Shown here piece after piece: positions 6,528 to 12,800 of a stretch of DNA of 15,064 bases. Under the pieces are notes generated by a model, which ran no database searches, was not told the DNA's origin, and was given only the letters and a program-made list of their open reading frames with translations. The stretch lies in the NCBI GenBank assembly GCA_900549215.1, contig URNJ01000031.1, positions 1 through 15,064 of the forward strand. The letters run 5' to 3'. This DNA is from an uncultured Collinsella sp. (GTDB lineage: Bacteria; Actinomycetota; Coriobacteriia; Coriobacteriales; Coriobacteriaceae). A program made the position numbers and the translations under genes. Position 1 is the stretch's first letter. Each line of letters starts with the position of its first letter.

Positions 6528-7358
6528 TTACTTCTTACGGCGACGAATGATGTGCTGGTTCGAGACCTTCTTCTTCTTGCGCGTACGAAGGCCCTTCGTC
6601 GGCTTACCCCAGGGGGTAACGGAGGGACGACCAGAGGTGTGGTTCTTGCCCTCGCCACCGCCGTGCGGGTGGTCGACAGGGTTCATGACGGTACCGCGGA
6701 CGGTCGGGCGCACGTTCATGTGACGCTTACGGCCGGCCTTGCCGATGACGATGTTGGAGTGATCGGCGTTGCCGACCTCACCGACGGTGGCGCGGCAGGT
6801 AACGAGGATGCGGCGCATCTCGGAGGAAGGCATACGGACGATAGCGTACTTGCCCTCCTTACCCATCAGCTGGCAGGAGTTACCGGCGGAACGGGCGATA
6901 GCAGCGCCCTTGCCCGGCTGGAACTCGACAGCGTGGATGAGCGTACCGACGGGGATGTCGGCGAGGGGCAGAGCGTTGCCCGGCTTGATGTCGGCGTCAG
7001 AACCGGACATGATGGTCTGACCGACCTCGAGGCCCTTGGGGGCCAGGATGTAGCGCTTCTCACCGTCAGCGTAGTGCAGCAGAGCGATGCGAGCGGAACG
7101 GTTCGGATCGTACTCGATCGTGGCAACCTTGGCGGGCACGCCGTCCTTGTTGCGCTTGAAGTCGATCACGCGGTAACGACGCTTCACGCCGCCGCCCTGG
7201 TGGCGGGTGGTGATGCGGCCGTTGTTGTTACGACCGGCCTTCTTGGGCAGGGGCTCGAGAAGAGACTTCTCGGGCTTGGTGCAGGTGATCTCGGAGAAGT
7301 CGGAGATCGTCTGCCAACGCCTACCAGCGGAGGTCGGCTTAAGGTGCTTTACAGCCAT
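6528..7358 (-). CDS. rplB: 50S ribosomal protein L2 (uL2)
   Basis: This 276-residue protein is needed for subunit association and peptidyl transferase activity. MAVKHLKPTSAGRRWQ begins the family's conserved start, and MNPVDHPHGGGEG holds the conserved catalytic-region histidine. I chose the ATG at 7358, giving the standard length, with AAAGGG six bases upstream. A GTG at 7433 is in frame but would add 25 residues unrelated to L2 and lies within a hairpin. An unusually long 179-base gap separates it from rplW. Confidence 0.97.
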   Translation of the reverse strand: MAVKHLKPTSAGRRWQTISDFSEITCTKPEKSLLEPLPKKAGRNNNGRITTRHQGGGVKRRYRVIDFKRNKDGVPAKVATIEYDPNRSARIALLHYADGEKRYILAPKGLEVGQTIMSGSDADIKPGNALPLADIPVGTLIHAVEFQPGKGAAIARSAGNSCQLMGKEGKYAIVRMPSSEMRRILVTCRATVGEVGNADHSNIVIGKAGRKRHMNVRPTVRGTVMNPVDHPHGGGEGKNHTSGRPSVTPWGKPTKGLRTRKKKKVSNQHIIRRRKK

Positions 7359-7537
7359 TACAATCCCTTTCAATAGGAATCCGTTAGCCATCGCAGACAG
7401 GGATTCGAGGTTCTGCCTCGGGTGCGATGACACCGGACGTATACACGGTTCCGGGCGTGTCCATTTTATACGCCCAAAACCTTGAGCTCCCGCCTCCCCT
7501 ATTTGGGAGGCATGAGCTCACTCAACAGCAGCGAGTC
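7359..7537 (-). promoter_or_regulatory. Structured rplW-rplB leader inside the operon
   Basis: This 179-base gap holds three hairpins. One at 7484-7519 has GAGCTC outer arms and a GCCTCCC/GGGAGGC inner stem. One at 7453-7475 pairs GGGCGT with ACGCCC. One at 7389-7429 has CATCGCA/TGCGATG around CGAGG/CCTCG. On the transcript the first is followed by AAGGTTTTG, so it may act as an attenuator after rplW. The middle hairpin overlaps a 26-nt motif shared with the rplC upstream region. Ribosomal-protein autoregulation or an internal promoter is plausible but not shown. Confidence 0.55.
7439..7464 (-). repeat. 26-nt motif shared with the rplC upstream region (copy 1)
   Basis: This copy matches 9304-9329 at 23 of 26 positions. 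On the minus strand it begins ATGGACACGCCCGG and ends CCGTGTATAC, 80 bases before rplB. The TATAC end resembles a -10 element, but no well-spaced -35 lies in the motif, so an operator or RNA element is equally possible. Confidence 0.7.
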
Positions 7538-7825
7538 TTAGGCCTGGTTGCCAAAGACCTCGATGGTGTCGCCCTCGGCCAGCGTGACGATGGCCTTCTT
7601 CCAAGAACGGGTCTTGCCGGCGACATAGCGCACGCGCTTGGTCTTGGGCTTGACCGTCAGGGTGTTCACGCGAACGACCTTGACGCCGAAGATCTCCTCG
7701 ACAGCGTCCTTGATCTGATACTTGTTAGCATCCTTGGCGACCTCGAACGTGTACTTGTTCAGCTCCATGCCGGAGAAGGAACGCTCGGACACGATCGGAC
7801 GGATGATGATCTCGTGGGCGGTCAT
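7538..7825 (-). CDS. rplW: 50S ribosomal protein L23 (uL23)
   Basis: This 95-residue protein sits at the exit of the peptide tunnel, where trigger factor and SRP dock. HEIIIRPIVSERSF near the start and KYTFEVAKDANKYQIKDAVE followed by VKVVRVNTL are typical. The ATG directly follows the rplD stop (TAAATG), with GAGGTG upstream, so the pair is tightly coupled. It is followed by the long structured gap before rplB. Confidence 0.96.
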   Translation of the reverse strand: MTAHEIIIRPIVSERSFSGMELNKYTFEVAKDANKYQIKDAVEEIFGVKVVRVNTLTVKPKTKRVRYVAGKTRSWKKAIVTLAEGDTIEVFGNQA

Positions 7826-8452
7826 TTATGCAAGCACCTCCCCGAAGTGAGCGGCGATGTCGGCGGGCATCAGCACAGCGTTGTTGTTGACGAGATCGTA
7901 GGTGTTGGCCTCGTCAGCGGTGATGATGAACGTCTTGGGAATGTTGCGGAACGACAGGTAGGCGTTGACGTCCTCATCACGAACGATGATGGTCAGACGC
8001 TTGCCCTCAAGGCCGAGAGCCTTGAGCATGGCGACGGCAGCCTTGGTGGAAGGCTTCTCGAAGCCGTAGTCGTCGACGAGCACGAGCTCGCCATCGGCCA
8101 GCTTGGCGGACAGCGCGGAGCGCATAGCCAGCTTGACCTCCTTGTTGTTCATACGCTTAGCGTAGGAACGGGGCTTGGGGGCGAAGACAACGCCACCGTG
8201 ACGCCACTGGGCAGCACGGATGGAACCCTGGCGGGCACGGCCGGTGCCCTTCTGACGCCAAGGCTTCTTGCCGCCACCGGAAACCTCAGAGCGGCCCTTA
8301 GCGGACTGGGTGCCCTGACGCCAAGAGGCCATCTGGCACTTGACGATGTGGTGCATAACGTGGATGTTCGGCTCGATGCCGTACACCTCAGCGGCGAGCT
8401 CGGCCTCGGCGACCTTCTTGCCCTCGCTGTTCTTTACTTCAAACTTTGCCAT
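7826..8452 (-). CDS. rplD: 50S ribosomal protein L4 (uL4)
   Basis: This 208-residue protein has an extended loop lining the peptide tunnel. In E. coli it also represses its own S10 operon. The tunnel loop region, KKPWRQKGTGRARQGSIRAAQWRHGG, is the strongest match, and MRSALSAKLADGELVLVDD follows as in other L4 proteins. Length is normal. The AAGGAG ribosome binding site is about nine bases before the ATG. It follows rplC by 46 bases. Whether it autoregulates this operon, which lacks rpsJ, is unknown. Confidence 0.97.
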   Translation of the reverse strand: MAKFEVKNSEGKKVAEAELAAEVYGIEPNIHVMHHIVKCQMASWRQGTQSAKGRSEVSGGGKKPWRQKGTGRARQGSIRAAQWRHGGVVFAPKPRSYAKRMNNKEVKLAMRSALSAKLADGELVLVDDYGFEKPSTKAAVAMLKALGLEGKRLTIIVRDEDVNAYLSFRNIPKTFIITADEANTYDLVNNNAVLMPADIAAHFGEVLA

Positions 8453-8498
8453 TTAAGTGTTCTCCTTGGTATGACGCTGGGCTAAATGGGCTGGGCCC

Positions 8499-9110
8499 TT
8501 AGGCCATACGGATGGCGACGAGACCATTCTTGGCACCCGGGACAGCGCCCTTGACCAAGATGAGGTTCTGCTCGGCATCGATGCGGACAACGGAAAGGTT
8601 CTTGACGGTAACGCGCTCGTTACCCATGTGACCGGCCATCTTGACGCCCTTGAGGACGCGCGCAGGATAGGCGCACTGACCGATAGAACCGGGGTGACGC
8701 TGGAAGTGAGAACCATGCGTCATAGGACCGCGGCGCTGACCCCAGCGCTTGATGCGACCCTGGAAGCCCTTACCCTTGGAGGTACCGATGACGTCGACCT
8801 TCTCGACATCAGCGAAATCAGCGACGGTAACGACCTCGCCGACCTTGTGCTCCTCGCCGTTCTCGACGCGGACCTCACGAAGGAAGCGGACAGGCTCGAC
8901 GCCAGCCTTGGCGAAGTGACCAGCCATGGGCTTGTTCACGTTCTTGGCCTTGATGTCGCCGAAACCGATCTGGACGGCGTCATAGCCGTCGGTTGCCTGA
9001 GTTTTAACCTGCGAGACAGCGCAGGGGCCAGCCTGGATGACCGTGACGGGAACGACGTTGTCGTCCTCGTCCCAAACCTGGGTCATGCCAATCTTGCGGC
9101 CGAGAATCAT
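8499..9110 (-). CDS. rplC: 50S ribosomal protein L3 (uL3), first gene of the operon
   Basis: L3 nucleates 50S assembly and reaches toward the peptidyl transferase centre. MILGRKIGMTQVWDEDDNVV is the standard start. GTSKGKGFQGRIKRWGQ and the GPMTHGSHFQRHPGSIGQ region followed by KMAGHMGNERVTVKNL are diagnostic. I chose the ATG at 9110 (203 residues) because it matches the family start. A TTG at 9119 would add MIS. Neither start has a clear Shine-Dalgarno sequence, which is odd for a ribosomal gene and points to structural control by the leader hairpin at 9140-9191. No rpsJ precedes it. Confidence 0.95.
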   Translation of the reverse strand: MILGRKIGMTQVWDEDDNVVPVTVIQAGPCAVSQVKTQATDGYDAVQIGFGDIKAKNVNKPMAGHFAKAGVEPVRFLREVRVENGEEHKVGEVVTVADFADVEKVDVIGTSKGKGFQGRIKRWGQRRGPMTHGSHFQRHPGSIGQCAYPARVLKGVKMAGHMGNERVTVKNLSVVRIDAEQNLILVKGAVPGAKNGLVAIRMA

Positions 9111-9139
9111 GCTGATCAAGATATGATCCCAACTCTCGC

Positions 9140-9191
9140 GTGGTCTTGGGACAATGCGTACACCACCGAGCGTACGCCCCTAGAGGACCAC
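9140..9191 (-). promoter_or_regulatory. Leader hairpin upstream of rplC
   Basis: On the transcript GTGGTC (9186-9191) pairs with GACCAC (9140-9145), GGG with CCC, and GCGTAC (9172-9177) with GTACGC (9156-9161) around a 10-nt apical loop. This gives a branched-free stem with internal bulges, ending about 30 bases before the rplC start. A structured leader ahead of the first ribosomal gene fits known ribosomal-protein autoregulation, but the binding protein cannot be named. Confidence 0.5.
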
Positions 9192-9303
9192 TACTTACAC
9201 GACGTGCTCCCCAGCCTTGTATTTCGCCCGGACTACCTGACAACCCTATTAAGCAGGCATTTTGTCCAGCCAGAATACTCCCCTGGTTTCACACAGCTGT
9301 TTA

Positions 9304-9329
9304 GTATACACGGCTGCGGGCGTATCCAT
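9304..9329 (-). repeat. 26-nt motif shared with the rplB leader (copy 2)
   Basis: This copy matches 7439-7464 at 23 of 26 positions. On the minus strand it begins ATGGATACGCCCGC and ends CCGTGTATAC, then continues TAA, giving a TATACT hexamer. It lies 194 bases before the rplC start codon. A recurring sequence in the only two long gaps at the front of the operon suggests shared regulation. Confidence 0.7.
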
Positions 9330-9386
9330 CGAGATTCATATTTCACTCACATTGTTTACGCAGGTAAAGTGCGTGGAGTCGCCTGG

Positions 9387-9523
9387 GCTTGGCAGAGGGG
9401 CGGCGAAATATATTAAGTTTGCTGCTCTACAGTCCTGCGCAAGACGGAAAGCACATTAAGTGCTTTCCTTTGCGTGCGGAACTCGCGACAAACTTAATAT
9501 ATTTCGCCGCCCCTCTGCCAAGC
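9387..9523. mobile_element. 137-bp MITE-like element with perfect 35-bp inverted ends
   Basis: The 35-nt arms at 9387-9421 and 9489-9523 are perfect inverted copies, beginning GCTTGGCAGAGGGGCGGCG and containing AAATATATTAAGTTTG. The 67-nt centre holds a second perfect hairpin, GGAAAGCAC/GTGCTTTCC (9446-9454, 9460-9468) with loop ATTAA. There is no open frame. Terminal inverted repeats with a short non-coding core fit a miniature inverted-repeat element. No clear target-site duplication is visible. The alternative is an oversized bidirectional terminator between the phosphatase gene and rplC. Confidence 0.6.
9446..9468. terminator. Inner hairpin of the inverted-repeat element, possible terminator
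   Basis: A perfect 9-bp stem with a 5-nt loop, extended by CGCAA/TTGCG outside three unpaired bases. The T-run is short on both strands, so termination efficiency is uncertain. It is the best candidate to end the phosphatase transcript. Confidence 0.45.
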
Positions 9524-9568
9524 TCGGGAGACGACACGTTGATGTCTGCTTAACTCTGCTCGTTCAGG

Positions 9569-10195
9569 CTAATGACTTTGTTGGGGGGCCACTATTTGCT
9601 GGAGGGTGAACTTGCATTGGGATGGTTCACCTTCTGCTTGTGGCTTTGCCTCATCGAAATCGAAGATCATGATGGCGCAGTTGGGGAGTTTTGTTGGGAG
9701 CTCGAAGCCCTCTGGGGCTGCGGCCTTGATAAATTGGCGGCTGGCGCTGCCGTGGCTTACTGCTAGAAGGGTTTCGATGCCCTCGGAGCCCATGATATTG
9801 GTAAGCGCATCCACCATACGTTCTTGCAGCGCCTGGCTTCCTTCTCCTCCGAAGGGGACCAGGTCCTCGCCCGGATCCCAGACGTCGGTGGGCAGCGCGC
9901 CGTGCGGGCCTTCTTCGAAGGAGCCGTAGCAGCGCTCGATAATGCCTTCGCAGGGCTCGGCTGCTGCGTCCGGGCCGAGGAGCTCGCATGCGACGAGCTG
10001 AGCTGTGTCCATGGCTCGGCCTAAGGGCGAAGAGACCACTTTGTCGGGGACGACGCCGTGGCCCTTAAGCCATGCGGCTGCCATCCCGGCTTGCTGACGG
10101 CCCAGATCGGTCAGCGGCGAATCGCAGCGGCCCTGGACCAGCTTTTTGACGTTGAACTCCGTCTGACCGTGGCGGAGTAGATACAGCTTCTTCAT
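9569..10195 (-). CDS. Histidine phosphatase family protein (phosphoglycerate mutase-like)
   Basis: This 208-residue cytoplasmic protein belongs to the histidine phosphatase superfamily, which transfers or removes phosphate through a phosphohistidine. The catalytic LRHGQTEFN lies at 7-15 (Arg8, His9), SSPLGRAMDTAQ supplies Arg60, Glu87 lies in the ERCYGSFEEG region, and VSHGSASR carries His148. The specific substrate (phosphoglycerate, sugar phosphate or other) is not determined by these motifs. The ATG has GGGGAG upstream and lies 39 bases after the cation transporter gene, so the two may be co-transcribed. No terminator lies between them. Confidence 0.88.
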   Translation of the reverse strand: MKKLYLLRHGQTEFNVKKLVQGRCDSPLTDLGRQQAGMAAAWLKGHGVVPDKVVSSPLGRAMDTAQLVACELLGPDAAAEPCEGIIERCYGSFEEGPHGALPTDVWDPGEDLVPFGGEGSQALQERMVDALTNIMGSEGIETLLAVSHGSASRQFIKAAAPEGFELPTKLPNCAIMIFDFDEAKPQAEGEPSQCKFTLQQIVAPQQSH

Positions 10196-10234
10196 GCTCT
10201 CCCCTTCTGCATAACCTGCTTTGCCGGCACAGCC

Positions 10235-11395
10235 TTACTCGTGGGTATGCCCTACGTAGTCTTCGTCGATCGTAATCTTGGCAATCGACTTGGGATATTC
10301 CGATTCGACCCGTTGTGCCAGCGCGTGCTTTAAGTCTTCGGCACTCATCTGCAGATCCGAGGGACGCACGCAGTCAAAAATCACGTTGGTGTGCGTGAGG
10401 CCCGGCACGCAGCGCAAATCATGAATCGAAAGGCGGCTATCGATCTCTTGAGCCATAGCGTTGATGCGCAAGCGCATGCTCGCCACCTTTGGATCGTCGG
10501 TCACGATGGGGTCGTAGTGAAGCGTGACGATCATGCCGTCCTCGTTCCTAAACGACTGTTCGATGTTATCGAGCGTGTCGTGGCTTTCCAGCGGGCTGGC
10601 CTCGGCCGCCATCTCGGCGTGCGCACTTGCAAACTTCCTGCCCGGGCCGTAGTCGTGAACCATCAAATCGTGAACGCCCAAAACGCCGGGATAGCTCATG
10701 ATCTTGTCTCGAATGTGCTTGACCAGCTTAGGATCGGGTGACTGGCCCAAAAGCGGGCTCACCGTATCTTGAATAAGTTCAAGGCCGCTCCAGCCAATAT
10801 AGGCGCCAACGGCAAAGCCAACCCATGCGTCAAGATTGATGTGCGTCACCTGCGAAACAATCGCACATGCCAGCACGGCACCCGTAGCAAGGACATCGTT
10901 CTTGGAATCCTGCGCGGTCGCATGCAGTGTCTCGGACTCAATGCGATCGCCGAGCTTTTGGTTGAGGGCCGCCATCCAGAGCTTTACGACCATCGAAAGC
11001 ACTAGAACTGCCACCAGGGCAAGCGAGAACTCGACAGGTTCGGGGTGGATGATGCGCTCAACCGAGGACTTCACCAGCTCAACGCCGATCAGCAGCACGA
11101 GCGCCGCCACGACCAGACCCGAGAGATACTCGTAGCGGCCATGTCCGTAAGGATGCTCGGGGTCCGCCGGCTTGCTCGCCAGCTTAAAGCCCAGCACGCT
11201 CACGATATTCGAGCTGGCATCGGACAGGTTGTTCATGGCATCCGCCACAATCGAAACCGATCCCGACAGCACACCAATTGCGCCCTTCGCAGCACAAAGC
11301 GCAACATTAGCGAGAATACACACCATGCCCGTCAACGTGCCCACGCGCGCACGGTCGCCCTGCGCACGACGAACGATCCACTCGACCATCTTCAT
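10235..11395 (-). CDS. Cation diffusion facilitator transporter, probably Mn2+ type
   Basis: This 386-residue membrane protein exports divalent metal ions by proton exchange. About six membrane segments span residues 20-215 and are followed by a long cytoplasmic part. In the second segment ADAMNNLSDASSN (51-63) gives N55xxxD59, and in the fifth AQDSKNDVLA gives D163xxxD167. HPYGHGRYEY (81-90) is the conserved loop. An N-D/D-D metal site is the pattern I associate with Mn2+ exporters such as MntE rather than Zn2+ members, so Mn2+ is inferred. The C-terminal region is longer than the basic 90-residue domain, as in related Firmicutes proteins. A GGGG ribosome binding site precedes the ATG. Confidence 0.88.
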   Translation of the reverse strand: MKMVEWIVRRAQGDRARVGTLTGMVCILANVALCAAKGAIGVLSGSVSIVADAMNNLSDASSNIVSVLGFKLASKPADPEHPYGHGRYEYLSGLVVAALVLLIGVELVKSSVERIIHPEPVEFSLALVAVLVLSMVVKLWMAALNQKLGDRIESETLHATAQDSKNDVLATGAVLACAIVSQVTHINLDAWVGFAVGAYIGWSGLELIQDTVSPLLGQSPDPKLVKHIRDKIMSYPGVLGVHDLMVHDYGPGRKFASAHAEMAAEASPLESHDTLDNIEQSFRNEDGMIVTLHYDPIVTDDPKVASMRLRINAMAQEIDSRLSIHDLRCVPGLTHTNVIFDCVRPSDLQMSAEDLKHALAQRVESEYPKSIAKITIDEDYVGHTHE

Positions 11396-11470
11396 CAGCC
11401 CCCACGGTACTGCCTATATATATCTATTGCTCAAACGGATTGTAGTGTAGCCACTTTGTCCTTCAGATAC

Positions 11471-11503
11471 AAAAAGGCCGCGACCCACACGGGCCACGGC
11501 CTT
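11471..11503 (-). terminator. Intrinsic terminator after the EIIC gene
   Basis: AAGGCCG (11474-11480) and CGGCCTT (11497-11503) form the base of a stem that continues inward with GGGT/GCCC-type pairing. On the minus strand it is followed by a T-run (11471-11475). It lies 38 bases after the permease stop and separates that operon from the cation transporter gene. Confidence 0.85.
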
Positions 11504-11541
11504 GGAGCATGGCAAAGGAATCGTCCTTGTGTCGCACAGGT

Positions 11542-12756
11542 TTACGCGCTTACTTCGGCCACGCTCTTCGAGGTTTCGGGTGAATCGGCTCCGTCCCCCA
11601 TCGTCTGTCCCTTCGCCGGCACCACGCCAAAGCAGCAGCTCAGCGCCGCAGACACCGCAAATGCCACACCGCCGGCAGCGCAGCACCACAGCAGGTTCGA
11701 GATGCCGCCCGTGGCAAAGCCAATGACCATGAGGACATTCGTCATGCCGATGGTATAGGCCGTAACGTGGCCCACGGCTGCAACAAGGCCTCCGACGGCG
11801 CCGCCAATGGCCATGCACGTCAGGCACCTGCCATATTTAAAGCCGCAACCGTACAGCGCCGGCTCGCTTACGCCGCCAAGAACACCCGAGATTGAGTAGC
11901 CCAGCATGAGCGCCTTCTCGTCCTTATCCGCAACGCGGAGCGACGCGCCAAAAGGCATGCCCCAAACGGCGAACGTCGCCATCGTCGCGGCAATCAGGAT
12001 GCACGAATCCGTTCCCACACTCATAAACTGCGCGTACGCAAGCGATAGAACGACGTTGCTGACGCCCGCTATCTTTAGGAACTCCCAGCCCGCGGCAAGC
12101 CCTATGAGCGTGAGCAGCGACACGATGCCACCGGAATTGCCAAGCATAAACATAAGCTGGCCCAACAGCATGCCCAGATAGCTGCCCGCCGGTGCCGTAA
12201 TACACAGCGAAACCGGAACCATGACAAGCATGGTCGCAAACGGAACAAACGAAAATGCCACGGCCCTAGGGATAACGCGCTTAAAGAAACACTCCACTCG
12301 CCATAGCACAGGCACCGAAAGGAGAACTGGAATAACAGTCGTCGTGTAATCGTTGACCGGCGCGGGAAGCAGACCATACACGGAAGTCATCGATGCCCCC
12401 GTCGTCGATGCGGCATCGACGAGCTTAAGCAGATCGGGCGCAATCAATACGCCGCCCAGCATCATGCCCAGCTGCTCCGAGCAACCGAGCTGGCGGGCGG
12501 CCGCCCAACCAAGATAAATGGGCAAAAAGTAGTAGCCGGCGTTATAGAGCCAACTGTAGAACAGGCGATAGATATCGGAATCGGCAGACCACAGGCCCAG
12601 CATGCCTTCGCCCATAATGACAGCGACGGTGCGGAACAACGCCGCGCAGACAATAAACGGCAGCGCCGACATCATGCTTTTGGACAGATAGTCCACCACG
12701 GCCATGGCGTTTGATGAAACCGACGTTGTAAACGAGGTGTTAGAAACTTGTAGCAT
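11542..12756 (-). CDS. PTS EIIC permease of the glucose/glucoside superfamily, without EIIA or EIIB
   Basis: This 404-residue membrane protein has about ten hydrophobic segments. The EIIC hallmark GVSEPALYG lies at 295-303, where the glutamate binds the sugar, and GVLIAPDLL at 102-110 matches the family. Such permeases carry a sugar that is phosphorylated by a linked EIIB domain. No EIIB or EIIA domain or gene is present here, so it must use a partner elsewhere or act without phosphorylation. I chose the ATG at 12756 (MLQVSNTSF), with AAAGG six bases upstream. Farther upstream in-frame starts would run into accDA. It follows accDA by 40 bases. The sugar is unknown. Confidence 0.85.
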   Translation of the reverse strand: MLQVSNTSFTTSVSSNAMAVVDYLSKSMMSALPFIVCAALFRTVAVIMGEGMLGLWSADSDIYRLFYSWLYNAGYYFLPIYLGWAAARQLGCSEQLGMMLGGVLIAPDLLKLVDAASTTGASMTSVYGLLPAPVNDYTTTVIPVLLSVPVLWRVECFFKRVIPRAVAFSFVPFATMLVMVPVSLCITAPAGSYLGMLLGQLMFMLGNSGGIVSLLTLIGLAAGWEFLKIAGVSNVVLSLAYAQFMSVGTDSCILIAATMATFAVWGMPFGASLRVADKDEKALMLGYSISGVLGGVSEPALYGCGFKYGRCLTCMAIGGAVGGLVAAVGHVTAYTIGMTNVLMVIGFATGGISNLLWCCAAGGVAFAVSAALSCCFGVVPAKGQTMGDGADSPETSKSVAEVSA

Positions 12757-12779
12757 GGAACGCCTTTCCCAATATGACA

Positions 12780-12800
12780 TGCGGGCTGTCCCTTTGTCAC
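12780..12800 (-). repeat. GACAAAGGGACAG repeat at the accDA-EIIC junction
   Basis: On the minus strand the sequence TGACAAAGGGACAGCCCGC includes the accDA stop codon TGA. It closely matches GACAAAGGGACGGCGCGG at 988-1005 on the plus strand and the AAAGGGACAGG at 795-805. It occupies about half of the 40-base gap before the EIIC gene, showing that the repeat family also occurs inside an operon. Confidence 0.55.

Larger units (their letters stand above)
9120..9386 (-). promoter_or_regulatory. Gene-free rplC upstream region; rpsJ absent
   Basis: No reading frame here resembles S10 (rpsJ) or any other protein I recognise. The region contains the leader hairpin (9140-9191), the second copy of the 26-nt motif (9304-9329) and a TATACT within 9303-9309 on the minus strand that could be a -10 element. 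A TTTACC about 50 bases farther upstream with TGAAAT is another weak promoter-like pair. Transcription of the ribosomal operon presumably starts in this stretch, because the phosphatase gene upstream lies beyond a large inverted repeat. Confidence 0.5.

Noticed and set aside
7387..7432. tRNA-like T-arm (GATTCGAGGTTC) in the rplW-rplB gap
   Set aside because: No acceptor stem, anticodon arm or D-arm can be fitted around it; it is better explained as a nested hairpin.
7359..7433. Longer L2 starting at GTG 7433
   Set aside because: The extra 25 residues do not resemble L2, and the ATG at 7358 has a good ribosome binding site and gives the standard length.
9120..9386. Degraded rpsJ upstream of rplC
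   Set aside because: No frame on the minus strand shows S10-like sequence; the region looks like a regulatory leader.
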